From Qipengyuania flava (GTDB lineage: Bacteria; Pseudomonadota; Alphaproteobacteria; Sphingomonadales; Sphingomonadaceae): a stretch of DNA of 64,000 bases. Below the pieces are notes generated by a model. The model was not told the origin of the DNA and did not search any database. It saw only the letters and a list, made by a program, of their open reading frames with translations. Location of the stretch: the NCBI RefSeq assembly GCF_019448255.1, contig NZ_CP080410.1, positions 186,001-250,000 on the forward strand. The letters run 5' to 3'. Made by a program: the position numbers and the translations under genes. Position 1 is the first letter of the stretch, and each line of letters begins with the position of its first letter. Below are positions 8,303 through 17,505 of this stretch, one piece after another.

Positions 8303-10105
8303 CTAACCCCGATACAGCGCGTTCAACCGGTCCGCGTAGCGTTCCTTGATCTTGTGGCGGCGGATTTTCATCGAGGGAGTCATTTCCTCGTTCTCGATCG
8401 TGAAGGGCTCATCCGAGAAAGCGAACTGGCGGACCTTCTCGACAACCGAGAGGTCCTTGTTCACCCGGTCGACTGCCGCGCGCACCGCGTTGCGGAATTC
8501 GGGCAGCTCCTGGACGTCCTTGCAGTCGAACTGCTTGCCCTGTGCGCGGCACCATTCGAGCATCCATTCGGCATCGGGCACGATCAGGCCGACGATGTAG
8601 GGCTTCTTGTCGCCCGCCACCATCGCCTGGCCGATCTCCGGCTGCAGGGTCAGCATGCCTTCGACCTTCTGCGGGGCGATGTTGTCGCCCTTGTCGTTGA
8701 CGATCATGTCCTTCTTGCGGTCCGTGATGACGATCCGCTGCTTTTCGTCGAGATGGCCGATATCGCCCGTGTGCAGCCAGCCATTCTTGATTGTGCGCTC
8801 GGTCTCGGCCTCGTTCTGCCAATAGCCGTGCATGACCAGCTCGCCCTTCACGAGGATCTCCCCGTCCTCGGCGATCTTGATGTCCACCCCGCGCATGGCC
8901 GGGCCGACCGAATGCATGGCAATGCCGGCGGCCGGGCGGTTGCAGCTGATGACGGGGCCGGCTTCGGTCTGGCCGTATCCCTGCAGCATGGTGAGGCCCA
9001 TCGATTCGAAGAAGATGCCGACATCGGGGTTGAGCGGCGCGCCGCCCGAGACCATCGCCTTGATGCGGCCGCCGAACTTCTGGCGGATCTTCGGCTTGAG
9101 CAGGCGCCCGACGGCAAAGTCCTTCATCCCGTCGCCAAACTTGGGCGCGCCGGCCGCGCGCCGTTCGCCGACTTCGAGCGCGGTGTTCATCAGCTTTTCG
9201 GCAAGGCCGCCCTGCTTCTGGACCTGCTTCATGATGCGGGTGCGCAGGACCTCGAACAAGCGCGGGACCACGACCATGATGGTCGGGCGCGTTTCCTCGA
9301 TATTGCTGGCAAGCTTTTCCAGCCCTTCGGAATAGTAGATCTGCGCGCCGACGCCGATCGGCAGGAACTGGCCGCCGGTGTGCTCATAGGCGTGGCTCAA
9401 TGGCAGGAAGGAGAGAAAGCGTTCGTCGTCGTCGATGCCGAAATCATTGATCAGGATTTCAGCCGCGCCGGCCGCGTTGCACAGGATCGCGCCATGGTGC
9501 TGCAGCACGCCGCGCGGCGCGCCGCCGGTCCCGCTGGTGTAGATAATGCAGGCGGTATCGCCCCGGCCGATATTCGCAATCCGCGCCTCGACCGCAGCCC
9601 TTGCGGCGGCGGCGTCGCCCGCCATCACCTTGTCCCAGTTGTGGTAGGCAAAGCTGCCCGATTGCTGGCGGTGGAGATCGTCGATCCCGATGACGTGTTC
9701 GGCCACGCCCGAAGCCTGCAGCGCGCCGTGCAGCGGCTTGAGAAGCTTCTCGTTCGAGACGATCACCGCCTTGGACCCCGAATTGTCGAGGATATGGACG
9801 TGGTCCCGCTCGGTATTGGTGATGTAGGCCGGCACGGTGATGCAGCCGGCGGCCATGATCGCGAGATCCGAAATGCACCATTCGGGCCGGTTCTCCGACA
9901 CGAGGCACACGCGGTCGCCATCCTTGAGGCCCAGGGCGCGCAAGTTCTCGGCGAGCAGGCAGACTTGGTCGGCCGCTTCGGCCCAGCTTATCGTTTGCCA
10001 TTCTCCGCCGCGCTTGGCACCGAGGAAGGGCTGGTCGCCCTTCTCGTCCGCGCGCTTCAGAAACAGTTCGACGAGATTGTTGGCGGAATCGATGTCCGAC
10101 AGCAC
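8303..10105 (-). CDS. Long-chain acyl-CoA synthetase (AMP-forming)
   Basis: A 600-residue ANL-superfamily ligase that activates fatty acids to acyl-CoA through an acyl-AMP. The P-loop-like core is IIYTSGTGGAPRGV (residues about 190), followed by GYGQTEAGPVI near 380, the adenylate motif GWLHTGDIGHLD and the hinge RKKDMIVNDKGDNIAPQKVE. The length and the K-K-D-M-I hinge resemble the FACL15/FadD15 group. It starts with GTG at 10105 with GAGGAG seven bases upstream. The chain-length preference is not readable. Confidence 0.93.
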   Translation of the reverse strand: MLSDIDSANNLVELFLKRADEKGDQPFLGAKRGGEWQTISWAEAADQVCLLAENLRALGLKDGDRVCLVSENRPEWCISDLAIMAAGCITVPAYITNTERDHVHILDNSGSKAVIVSNEKLLKPLHGALQASGVAEHVIGIDDLHRQQSGSFAYHNWDKVMAGDAAAARAAVEARIANIGRGDTACIIYTSGTGGAPRGVLQHHGAILCNAAGAAEILINDFGIDDDERFLSFLPLSHAYEHTGGQFLPIGVGAQIYYSEGLEKLASNIEETRPTIMVVVPRLFEVLRTRIMKQVQKQGGLAEKLMNTALEVGERRAAGAPKFGDGMKDFAVGRLLKPKIRQKFGGRIKAMVSGGAPLNPDVGIFFESMGLTMLQGYGQTEAGPVISCNRPAAGIAMHSVGPAMRGVDIKIAEDGEILVKGELVMHGYWQNEAETERTIKNGWLHTGDIGHLDEKQRIVITDRKKDMIVNDKGDNIAPQKVEGMLTLQPEIGQAMVAGDKKPYIVGLIVPDAEWMLEWCRAQGKQFDCKDVQELPEFRNAVRAAVDRVNKDLSVVEKVRQFAFSDEPFTIENEEMTPSMKIRRHKIKERYADRLNALYRG

Positions 10106-10199
10106 GGCAGGCTCCTCAGCGTTTTGTTCTTATGCGATCCAACTCTTGGTCATGGCTTAGGCTCCCGCCTGCGCAACGGCAAGCGGATGCCGCGCGCCA

Positions 10200-11930
10200 T
10201 CACGGCGTTTCGATCTGGCCCTCGAGACGCGGATCGCGGGCGCTTTCCCATCCATATGTCGTGCGCAGGACCGCGCCGCCCTTCACCGGTGCCAGCCGCA
10301 CCAGCAATTCGGGGTGGCCGAGCGCTTCGAAAGCGGAGGCTTGCTCTTCAAGCCAGGTGTCCTTTTCGAGCAGCAGCCGGTCACCGAACGCCATGATGAA
10401 AGGCAGGCCGAGGATATCCTCGGCCGACAAGCCGAAATCGATCGCGCCGATGATGCTGCGCGCGGTCTGCACAGGGATGGTCCCGCCGCCGGCCGCCCCA
10501 ACGGCAAGGAAAGGCTTGCCCTGCGGGTCCCAGACGACCGTCGGCGACATGGACGAGCGGGGACGCTTCCCGCCTTCCACCCGGTTTGCCACCAGGCGCC
10601 CGTCCACCTCCGGGCTGCGGCTGAAGTCGGTGAGCTCGTTGTTGAGGAAGAACCCGCCAGCCATCAGCCCCGACCCGAAGGCTCCTTCGATGGTGGAGGT
10701 GTAGCTCACCATCGTGCCCGCAGCGTCCACGACGGCGAAATGCGACGTGCCTTTCTCTTCCGGCTCGTCCCCGTCGGCGAGCGCGGCGGAGGCGCCCGCA
10801 GGCGTTCCGGCCGCGACTTCGGCCATACGGCTGTCCTGCGCGATCAGCGCGCTGCGCGCGGCGAGGTAGGCGGGATCGGTCAGCCCTGCGACCGGCACGC
10901 TCACGAAGTCGCTGTCGGCGAGATACAGTTCGCGATCGGCGTAGGCGAGGCGCTGCGATTCGATGAACAGGTGCCAGGTGACCGGATTGCGCGGGCCGAG
11001 CGCGGCAAGGTCGAAGCGTTCCAGCTGCCCCAGGATCTGGAGAACCGCCACGCCGCCCGACGTCGGCGGTCCCATGGTGCACACGGTGTAGCCGCGATAG
11101 TCGCCGCAGAGCGCATCGCGCGTTTTGGCTTCGTAGCCGGTGATATCGGCCAGGGTCATTGCACCGGGCTTTGGCGTATCGGCCGCGACGGTTGCGGCGA
11201 TCTCGCTGGCAATCTCGCCCTTGTAGAACGCCTCGGGGCCGGCCTTGGCGATGGCCTCGAATGTCTGCGCCAGTCGCTCGACCCGGATCGTTGCGCCGAC
11301 CGGTAGCGGCTCGCCCTGCGCGTCGAAATAGAGCGCGCGCGCTTCCTCGGAATAGGCGGCACGGTTCTTTGCCCGATCCAGCATGCCGTTGAGGCGCGGG
11401 TTTACCTCGAAACCTTCACGCGCCAGCGCAATTGCGGGTTCGAACAACGTGGCCCAGGGCAGCCGGCCGTGAGCGGCGTGGGCCTTGGCGGCCAGCGCGA
11501 TGTTGCCGGGCACCCCGACCGACAGGCCGCTGCGGACCGAGTCCATGTACGGGGGAAGCTCGCCATCAGCGTTCAGGAACCATTCGGGCGTCGCCCCGGC
11601 GGGCGCCGTTTCGCGTCCGTCGAAGGTGCCGACCGACCCGTCGGCCGTCCCGCGCACGAGGAAACCGCCGCCGCCAATGCCCGAGCTCTGCGGCTCGACC
11701 ACGGTTAGAGCCAGCATGACGGCGATGGCCGCGTCGGTCGCGCTGCCGCCCTTGGCCAGCATCGCCTCGCCTGCTTCCTGCGCGCGCGGATCGGCTGCGC
11801 TTACGGCGCCGGCAAAGGCGGGAGCGCTCGGGGCCGGGGGCGCGTCTGCGACCGGGGCGTTTGAGTAGGTGGAGGAGGCGCAAGCCGAAAGGGCGAGCGC
11901 TGCAAGCGAGACGGGGAGGAACCTCTTCAT
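10200..11930 (-). CDS. ggt: Gamma-glutamyltransferase
   Basis: A 576-residue N-terminal-nucleophile enzyme that cleaves gamma-glutamyl bonds, mainly of glutathione, in the periplasm. A lipoprotein signal ends at the lipobox LSAC (Cys17), so it is probably membrane-anchored. Auto-cleavage is expected before T395 in EEKGTSHFAVVD, giving a large and a small subunit; the small one contains the GSGLMAGGFFLNNEL and GKRPRSSMSPT blocks that shape the glutamyl pocket. It lies 11 bp after pyrD and is likely its operon partner. Confidence 0.94.
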   Translation of the reverse strand: MKRFLPVSLAALALSACASSTYSNAPVADAPPAPSAPAFAGAVSAADPRAQEAGEAMLAKGGSATDAAIAVMLALTVVEPQSSGIGGGGFLVRGTADGSVGTFDGRETAPAGATPEWFLNADGELPPYMDSVRSGLSVGVPGNIALAAKAHAAHGRLPWATLFEPAIALAREGFEVNPRLNGMLDRAKNRAAYSEEARALYFDAQGEPLPVGATIRVERLAQTFEAIAKAGPEAFYKGEIASEIAATVAADTPKPGAMTLADITGYEAKTRDALCGDYRGYTVCTMGPPTSGGVAVLQILGQLERFDLAALGPRNPVTWHLFIESQRLAYADRELYLADSDFVSVPVAGLTDPAYLAARSALIAQDSRMAEVAAGTPAGASAALADGDEPEEKGTSHFAVVDAAGTMVSYTSTIEGAFGSGLMAGGFFLNNELTDFSRSPEVDGRLVANRVEGGKRPRSSMSPTVVWDPQGKPFLAVGAAGGGTIPVQTARSIIGAIDFGLSAEDILGLPFIMAFGDRLLLEKDTWLEEQASAFEALGHPELLVRLAPVKGGAVLRTTYGWESARDPRLEGQIETP

Positions 11931-11941
11931 GGGCCGCAGGC

Positions 11942-12982
11942 CTATTCGGTTCCGACCGCCTCGGCAATCGAAGAGAAGCCGTCGCGGGCCATAAGGCGCT
12001 TGAGCCCACGGGTGATCCGGCGCGGCAGGCCGGGACCTTCATAGACCATGGCGCTGTAGAGCTGGACCAGGCTGGCGCCGGCCCGGATGCGCGCCCAGGC
12101 ATCCTCTGCGCTTGCGATGCCGCCGACACCCACCAGCGGCATCGCGCCGCCCGTTGCCTTGCGGAAGTCGCGCAGGCGCTGCTGGGCAAGGTCGCGCAAG
12201 GGGGCGCCGGAGAGGCCGCCTGTCTCGCCCGCGTTGGACGAGCGCAAGTCGGGCCGCGAGATAGTCGTGTTGGAGACGATCAGCGCGCCCAGCTTGCGAT
12301 CGATCGCAATGCGGGCAATCGCGTCGATATCGGCCGGCTCGAGGTCGGGGGCGACCTTGAGGAAGACCGGCGGCCCCTCGTCGCCGCGCGCCTCGATCAC
12401 CGCGTCGAGCAGTGCGGTCAGCGCGCTTTCGTCTTGCAGCGCACGCAGGCCCGGCGTGTTCGGGCTCGAAATATTGACGGCGAGGTAGGAGGCGAGCGGC
12501 GCCATGATCCGCGTCATCGTGACGTAGTCGGCGATGCGGTCCTCGCTATCCTTGTTCGCGCCGATGTTGATGCCGACAATCCCGCCGCGCCCCGCGCGCT
12601 TTTCGAGTCGCGCCTTTGCGACCTGGGCGCCGCCGTTGTTGAACCCCATCCGGTTGATGACCCCGTGGTCCTCCACCAGTCGGAACAGCCGCGGCTTGGG
12701 ATTGCCTTCCTGCGGGCGCGGCGTGATCGAGCCGACTTCGGTGTAACCGAAGCCCAGGCCGAGCAGCTGGTCCGGCACTTCCGCGTCCTTGTCGAACCCG
12801 GCGGCCATGCCCAGCGGGTTGGGGAAGGTGAGGCCCGCGACCTGGACCGCGAGCGCTCCGGCGCGCGGAGGCGTGATGCGCGGCGAGACGGCCAGCGCCT
12901 TCACGGTCAGGCGATGAGCGCGCTCGGGATCGAGGGCAAAGAGGGCGGGGCGGGCGAAATCGAAGAGCATGGCGGGCGCCAT
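11942..12982 (-). CDS. pyrD: Dihydroorotate dehydrogenase (quinone), class 2
   Basis: A 346-residue FMN enzyme of pyrimidine synthesis that oxidises dihydroorotate with quinone. Class 2 is shown by the N-terminal helix (MLFDFARPALFALDPERAH) that docks on the membrane and by Ser as catalytic base in NISSPNTPGLR. FMN-binding blocks include MAAGFDKDAE, INRMGFNN, VSNTTISR and GVGGI. Two ATGs are possible (12982 and 12970); neither has a strong ribosome site. ggt follows. Confidence 0.95.
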   Translation of the reverse strand: MAPAMLFDFARPALFALDPERAHRLTVKALAVSPRITPPRAGALAVQVAGLTFPNPLGMAAGFDKDAEVPDQLLGLGFGYTEVGSITPRPQEGNPKPRLFRLVEDHGVINRMGFNNGGAQVAKARLEKRAGRGGIVGINIGANKDSEDRIADYVTMTRIMAPLASYLAVNISSPNTPGLRALQDESALTALLDAVIEARGDEGPPVFLKVAPDLEPADIDAIARIAIDRKLGALIVSNTTISRPDLRSSNAGETGGLSGAPLRDLAQQRLRDFRKATGGAMPLVGVGGIASAEDAWARIRAGASLVQLYSAMVYEGPGLPRRITRGLKRLMARDGFSSIAEAVGTE

Positions 12983-13096
12983 GCCGAGTCATGCCGTGCG
13001 TGTCGAGACTGTGGGCGTTCGCAAGGTGCATACCTCAAGCGTCGCGCTCAATCCGCGCAACAAAATCACCCGCTGTCGCTTGCATACAATCAATTC

Positions 13097-13208
13097 GAAC
13101 AGACTCGGCGTACTTAACCCTTGCGACCCGAAGGGCTCGGAGCAGTTTTGCAACGAGTTCTCGACTTCAAAGGGGGTGATCCTACGGGTCGCCCCCTTTT
13201 TTTCTTTC
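13097..13208 (+). ncRNA. Candidate small RNA or transcription-attenuating leader
   Basis: Two consecutive hairpins occur on the plus strand. The first is CTCG (13136-13139) pairing CGAG (13154-13157) with an inner GCA-GTTT-TGC stem. The second is a long stem with AAAGGGGG arms, starting at 13169, followed by TTTTTTTCTTT, a strong terminator. The 5' end is guessed from a weak TACAAT at 13085. It either ends a short independent RNA or attenuates the AraC-type gene that begins 54 bp on. No Rfam family is recognised. Confidence 0.4.
13169..13208 (+). terminator. Strong rho-independent terminator ahead of the AraC-type gene
   Basis: An AAAGGGGG...CCCCCTTT stem extended by wobble and GA-TC pairs, closing on a TACG-containing loop, is followed by a long T tract. 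Its orientation is plus, although no plus-strand gene lies upstream, which is why a small RNA or attenuator is proposed. Confidence 0.8.
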
Positions 13209-13261
13209 CGCAAGAACCCACACGAAGTTTTATTCGTTACGGAATTGCGAAGCTTGCCGAA

Positions 13262-14227
13262 ATGGCGTATTTATACAATCTGTTGGGCACAAAAAGAAAC
13301 GGAAAACAGGGATTGTCGGGTCTGCAGGGTGACGAACCGTCACACACTTTCGAATTCATTGCGGCGCCGAGCGATCTCGAGCCCTACCTGAACTCGCTCT
13401 ATATCTGGCGCTCGCCGGCGGACGAGATCAAGGACGTCCTGCCCGCTTATTCGGGGCAGATGGTGGCCTTCGTTGAAGGCAATGGCCTTCTGCATTTCGA
13501 ACACGAAGTATCCGAAACGCGCGATGCGTTCTTCGTGGCGCCGCTTGTCCAGGCGCGCGGTTTTTCCATCAATGGCCCTGCGACCATGTTCGGCGTCTCG
13601 CTCAACTTCCGCGGATGGGCGGCGCTAACCGGCCTCCCGGTCCAGGACAATCACGATTGCCTGATCGCCTCCGAGCGAATCCTCGACGATGGCGGCGTGC
13701 GCCTGTTCGATGGCCTCGCCGAGCGCTGGCGTTCGGGAGAGCTCGACGACAAGGGCGTGCTCGACGCCATGAGCGGCATTGTTCGCGGCAATCTCTCGCG
13801 CCTGCCCGAGCAGCATCTGACGGTGATCGACCGGACGCTTGACTGGCTGTCGAGCTCGTTCAAGCCGGACCTCGAAGACCTCTACGATCGCCTGCCCTAT
13901 TCCAAGCGCCAGTCGCAGCGGCTGGTCGCGCAATTCTTCGGCCAGTCGCCGGTCCGGCTGGTCCGCCGTTACCGCGCCGTGCGCGCCGCGACGCTGCTGT
14001 CGCTGCCGCAGCTTCCCGAGGAACTGGAAGCCGAAATCCGCGAGGCGTTCTACGACCAGGCGCATCTCATCAAGGAAATCCGCTTCTTCACCGGCCGCAC
14101 GCCCAAGCGCCTGCAGCCCGAACCGGGCTCGCCGGTGCACGACATGCTGGGCCCTGAAGGTTACGGCTCGGTCGACCTGTTCGGTTCGGGCGAAGCCGAG
14201 CAACTGGGACGCGATCCGCTCGACTGA
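13262..14227 (+). CDS. AraC-like helix-turn-helix regulator
   Basis: A 321-residue protein. The C-terminal third resembles an AraC DNA-binding domain: a first helix-turn-helix around SKRQSQRLVAQFFGQSPVRL and a second around FYDQAHLIKEIRFFTGRTPK, with the typical ending G-x-T-P-K-R-L-Q. The N-terminal 200 residues would be the sensing domain, with Ser-Pro-x-D-E and beta-strand blocks, and no identified ligand. The start is uncertain: the frame is open back to 13121, but that part contains the terminator hairpin, so the first downstream ATG (13262) is used. It points toward the suf operon, 99 bp away. Confidence 0.8.
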   Translation: MAYLYNLLGTKRNGKQGLSGLQGDEPSHTFEFIAAPSDLEPYLNSLYIWRSPADEIKDVLPAYSGQMVAFVEGNGLLHFEHEVSETRDAFFVAPLVQARGFSINGPATMFGVSLNFRGWAALTGLPVQDNHDCLIASERILDDGGVRLFDGLAERWRSGELDDKGVLDAMSGIVRGNLSRLPEQHLTVIDRTLDWLSSSFKPDLEDLYDRLPYSKRQSQRLVAQFFGQSPVRLVRRYRAVRAATLLSLPQLPEELEAEIREAFYDQAHLIKEIRFFTGRTPKRLQPEPGSPVHDMLGPEGYGSVDLFGSGEAEQLGRDPLD

Positions 14228-14294
14228 GCGGCGCTTTGCTAACGACTCGCAACAAGCCATTTCCCGTTGAAATCGCGCATCCGGGCGACTAGCT

Positions 14295-14321
14295 GACCAA
14301 TCGGAACAAATTGGTCCGATT
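14295..14321 (+). promoter_or_regulatory. Candidate operator of the suf operon (nested inverted repeats)
   Basis: Two overlapping perfect dyads lie just before the first suf gene: GACCAAT (14295-14301) with ATTGGTC (14310-14316), and AATCGGA (14299-14305) with TCCGATT (14315-14321). The right edge is five bases from the ATG of the Rrf2 regulator, so binding would block initiation. Autoregulation by the Rrf2 protein is the natural reading; it is an inference. Confidence 0.6.
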
Positions 14322-14326
14322 TAACT

Positions 14327-14749
14327 ATGCGCCTTTCAAACCTTGCCGACTACGCCGTTGTCACCATGTGCGCCGCCGCGCGCCATTGCGGTGGTGCGCG
14401 CACCAGCGCGGCGGAACTGGCGGCGGAAACCGGCCTGCCGGTCCCCACGGTCCAGAAGCTTGTAAGCAAGCTTTCGGCGGCCGGCCTCGTGCGCTCGACA
14501 CGCGGGGCGGGCGGCGGGCTGCAGCTGGCGCGCCCGGCGGCGGCGATTTCGGTCGCCGACATCGTCGAGGCGGTGGAAGGGCCGATTGCGCTGACGGCCT
14601 GTGTCGAAGGAACCGATTGCTCGGTTGAGCACGACTGCTCGGTCAAACCGCACTGGCCGGTGGTGAACGACGCGCTGCGCGGCGCGCTGGCGGCGATTCC
14701 GCTGACCCAGCTTGCCGGGCGCGAAACGCGGGAACACGAGATAGCATGA
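14327..14749 (+). CDS. Rrf2-family regulator of the SUF system
   Basis: A 140-residue Rrf2/IscR-type repressor. The winged helix occupies residues 1-70 ([14 protein letters not shown], then the recognition helix [11 protein letters not shown] and wing [11 protein letters not shown]). Three cysteines, C92, C98 and C104, match the usual C-x5-C-x5-C Fe-S ligands, so it probably senses cluster status. It is first in the operon and overlaps sufB by four bases, the arrangement described for SUF-specific regulators in alphaproteobacteria. The operator is proposed at 14295-14321. Confidence 0.93.
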   Translation: MRLSNLADYAVVTMCAAARHCGGARTSAAELAAETGLPVPTVQKLVSKLSAAGLVRSTRGAGGGLQLARPAAAISVADIVEAVEGPIALTACVEGTDCSVEHDCSVKPHWPVVNDALRGALAAIPLTQLAGRETREHEIA

Positions 14750-16227
14750 GCGAAGAACTGGACATCCAAGACCGCGAAGCCAAGGAAGCCGCCGAAAAAG
14801 CGGCCGAGTACGAGCACGGCTGGTCGGCGGACATCGAAACCGAATTTGCGGAGAAGGGCCTTACCGAAGACACGGTGCGCTTCATCTCGGCAAAGAAGGG
14901 CGAGCCGGAATGGATGCTCGACTGGCGCCTCAAGGCCTTCCGCCTGTGGCAGGACATGGAAGAGCCCGACTGGGCCAAGCTCGGCTATCCCGAGATCGAT
15001 TACCAGGACGCCTATTACTACGCCGCGCCCAAGAAGAAGGAGAAGCTCAAGTCGCTCGACGAGCTCGATCCGGAGATCAAGGCGGTCTACGACAAGCTCG
15101 GCATTCCCGTGGCGGAGCAGGAAGTGCTCGCCGGGGTCGAAGGCGCACGCAAGGTCGCGGTCGATGCCGTGTTCGACAGCGTCTCGGTTGCCACCACCTT
15201 CCGCGAGGAGCTGAAGAAGGCGGGCGTCATCTTCCTTTCCATCAGCGAGGCGGTGAAGGAATACCCTGACCTCGTGAAGAAGTGGCTCGGCAAGGTCGTC
15301 CCGCAGCACGACAACTTCTTCGCCACATTGAACAGCGCGGTCTTTTCGGACGGCACCTTCGTCTATGTTCCCGAAGGGGTGCGCTGCCCGATGGAACTGT
15401 CGACTTACTTCCGCATCAATGCGGAGAACACCGGCCAGTTCGAACGCACGCTGATCGTTGCCGAGAAGGGCAGCTACGTCAGCTACCTCGAAGGCTGCAC
15501 CGCGCCGATGCGCGATGAAAACCAGCTCCACGCCGCGGTGGTCGAACTGGTCGCGCTCGAGGATGCCGAGATCAAGTATTCGACCGTCCAGAACTGGTAC
15601 CCGGGCAATGCGGAAGGCGTTGGCGGGATCTACAATTTCGTCACCAAGCGCGGCCTCTGCCAGGGCGCGCGGTCCAAGATCAGCTGGACGCAGGTCGAAA
15701 CCGGCAGCGCGGTGACGTGGAAATACCCGAGCTGCGTGCTCAACGGCGAAGACAGCGTGGGCGAATTCTACTCGGTCGCGGTGACCAACAATTACCAGCA
15801 GGCCGATACCGGCACCAAGATGATCCACAACGGCCGCGGCAGCCGCTCGACGATCATCTCCAAGGGCATTTCGGCGGGCAAGAGCAACAACACCTATCGC
15901 GGGCTGGTGCGCGTGGCAGCCAATGCCGACGGCGTGCGCAACCGCACCGAATGCGATTCGCTATTGATCGGCGACCAGTGCGGCGCACACACCGTGCCCT
16001 ATATCGAGGTGAAGAACCCCGGCGCCCAGATCGAGCACGAGGCGACCACCAGCAAGATCAGCGACGACCAGCTCTTCTACGCCATGCAACGCGGCCTCGA
16101 CGACGAGGAGGCGATGGCGCTGATCGTCAACGGCTTCGCCAAGGACGTGCTCAAAGAGCTGCCGATGGAGTTTGCGGTTGAGGCGCAGAAGCTGCTGGCG
16201 ATCTCGCTCGAAGGGAGTGTGGGGTGA
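14746..16227 (+). CDS. sufB: Fe-S cluster assembly scaffold SufB
   Basis: A 493-residue SufB, the core of the SufBC2D scaffold where clusters are built. Conserved blocks include [16 protein letters not shown] near residue 47, [29 protein letters not shown] (conserved Cys), and the C-terminal [19 protein letters not shown] with the essential Cys and His. The length fits the family. The ATG overlaps the regulator by four bases, and the stop overlaps the next gene. Confidence 0.97.
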   Translation: MSEELDIQDREAKEAAEKAAEYEHGWSADIETEFAEKGLTEDTVRFISAKKGEPEWMLDWRLKAFRLWQDMEEPDWAKLGYPEIDYQDAYYYAAPKKKEKLKSLDELDPEIKAVYDKLGIPVAEQEVLAGVEGARKVAVDAVFDSVSVATTFREELKKAGVIFLSISEAVKEYPDLVKKWLGKVVPQHDNFFATLNSAVFSDGTFVYVPEGVRCPMELSTYFRINAENTGQFERTLIVAEKGSYVSYLEGCTAPMRDENQLHAAVVELVALEDAEIKYSTVQNWYPGNAEGVGGIYNFVTKRGLCQGARSKISWTQVETGSAVTWKYPSCVLNGEDSVGEFYSVAVTNNYQQADTGTKMIHNGRGSRSTIISKGISAGKSNNTYRGLVRVAANADGVRNRTECDSLLIGDQCGAHTVPYIEVKNPGAQIEHEATTSKISDDQLFYAMQRGLDDEEAMALIVNGFAKDVLKELPMEFAVEAQKLLAISLEGSVG

Positions 16228-16754
16228 CCGAACGCAAGACCCTCCAGCTCCGCGATCCCAGCGAGACTGCAGACGACACCCCCGCGCTCAAGAAGAAGGG
16301 CCGCGGGTGGGAGATTTCGGAGAAGCGGCTCGACAAGATCCATGAGCGTGCGCGCTATCTGCGGCGGCATGCGAGCCCGGCGCACAAAGCGCTCGCGGCG
16401 CGTTTCGCCAAGGAAGATTTCGGCAGGTACAAGTTCACCCGCCACACGGTGGTCGGCTCGGCGATCCTCGACTTCGTCTCGCATCCGCTCGGCCTTGCCA
16501 TCGCGATCGACGAGGAAGGCCAGAACGACACCCTCGCCAAGCGCCGCGACAAGAGCCTTGCGAGCGTCGGTATCGAGGTCTTCCGCATTCCCGCCGCGAC
16601 CATCCTCGACGATGTCGAAGCGGCGATGCAGCCGATCTTCGCCGCCATGAACGCGCGCTACCGCGACAAGGAAACCGCGCGCCGCGCCCACCAATCGAAA
16701 TACGGATCGACGCCCCGCCGCCCCCGGCCCCAGCGTCGCGACGACAGGACATAA
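16224..16754 (+). CDS. DUF559 domain protein embedded in the suf operon
   Basis: A 176-residue basic protein with a DUF559 domain, an endonuclease-like fold related to very-short-patch repair (Vsr) nucleases. The domain starts at [21 protein letters not shown] near residue 40; the strand-rich core contains the acidic residues of AILDFVSH and AIAIDEEGQ, then [15 protein letters not shown]. The C-terminal 25 residues are Arg/Pro-rich. It starts with GTG overlapping the sufB stop (GTGA) and ends one base before sufC, so it is translated with the Fe-S genes, though no link of this domain to Fe-S assembly is known. Confidence 0.88.
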   Translation: MTERKTLQLRDPSETADDTPALKKKGRGWEISEKRLDKIHERARYLRRHASPAHKALAARFAKEDFGRYKFTRHTVVGSAILDFVSHPLGLAIAIDEEGQNDTLAKRRDKSLASVGIEVFRIPAATILDDVEAAMQPIFAAMNARYRDKETARRAHQSKYGSTPRRPRPQRRDDRT

Positions 16755-16755
16755 G

Positions 16756-17505
16756 ATGCTGAAAATCGACAATCTCCACGCCGAAATCGACGGCAAGACG
16801 ATCCTCAACGGCCTTTCGCTGACCGTTCCGGCGGGCGAGGTCCACGCGATCATGGGCCCCAATGGCGCGGGCAAGTCGACGCTCGCCTATGTGCTGGGCG
16901 GTCGTCCGGGCTACGAAGTCACCGCTGGCTCGGTCGAGTTCAACGGGCAGGACCTGCTCGATCTCGAACCCCACGAACGCGCGGCGGCGGGCCTGTTCCT
17001 CGGCTTCCAGTACCCGGTCGAGATTCCCGGCGTCTCGAACCTGCAATTCCTGCGCGAAGCATTGAATTCGCAGCGCAAGGCGCGCGGCGAAGAACCGCTG
17101 ACCGGCGGCGAGTTCCTCAAGCTTGCGAAGGACAAGGCAGGCCTGCTCAAGCTCGACCCCGAAATGCTCAAGCGCCACGTCAATGTCGGCTTCTCCGGCG
17201 GCGAGAAGAAGCGCGCCGAGATGGTCCAGATGGGCATCCTCGACCCGAGCTTCGCCGTGCTCGACGAGACCGATAGCGGCCTCGACATCGACGCGCTGCG
17301 CGTGGTTGGCGAGGGCATCAATTCGATCATGCGCGATCCGGCCAAGGGCGTGCTGCTGATCACGCACTACCAGCGCCTGCTCGACGTGGTGAAGCCGGAC
17401 AAGGTCTCGATCCTGTCCAAGGGCCGTATCGTCCAGACCGGCGGCCCCGAGCTCGCGCTGCGGCTTGAGAACGAAGGCTACGACGCGGTGATGGCTGATG
17501 CCTGA
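16756..17505 (+). CDS. sufC: Fe-S cluster assembly ATPase SufC
   Basis: A 249-residue ABC-type ATPase that energises the SufBCD scaffold. Walker A is GPNGAGKST (34-42), the signature is FSGGE (146-150), and Walker B runs into D170-E171 followed by TDSGLDIDAL. It is soluble and of family length. The reading frame overlaps sufD by eight bases. Confidence 0.97.
   Translation: MLKIDNLHAEIDGKTILNGLSLTVPAGEVHAIMGPNGAGKSTLAYVLGGRPGYEVTAGSVEFNGQDLLDLEPHERAAAGLFLGFQYPVEIPGVSNLQFLREALNSQRKARGEEPLTGGEFLKLAKDKAGLLKLDPEMLKRHVNVGFSGGEKKRAEMVQMGILDPSFAVLDETDSGLDIDALRVVGEGINSIMRDPAKGVLLITHYQRLLDVVKPDKVSILSKGRIVQTGGPELALRLENEGYDAVMADA

Larger units (their letters stand above)
12983..13261. promoter_or_regulatory. 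Divergent intergenic region between pyrD and the AraC-type gene
   Basis: This 279-base gap holds no convincing coding sequence. It should contain the pyrD promoter near 12990-13060, a possible -10-like TACAAT at 13085 on the plus strand, and the structured leader with terminator at 13136-13208. The last 50 bases before the AraC-type start are AT-richer than the surroundings. Confidence 0.5.

Noticed and set aside
8291..10396. Long plus-strand reading frame opposite the acyl-CoA ligase
   Set aside because: It is antisense to a clearly recognisable ligase. GC-rich codon bias leaves such frames open, and the translation has no domain.
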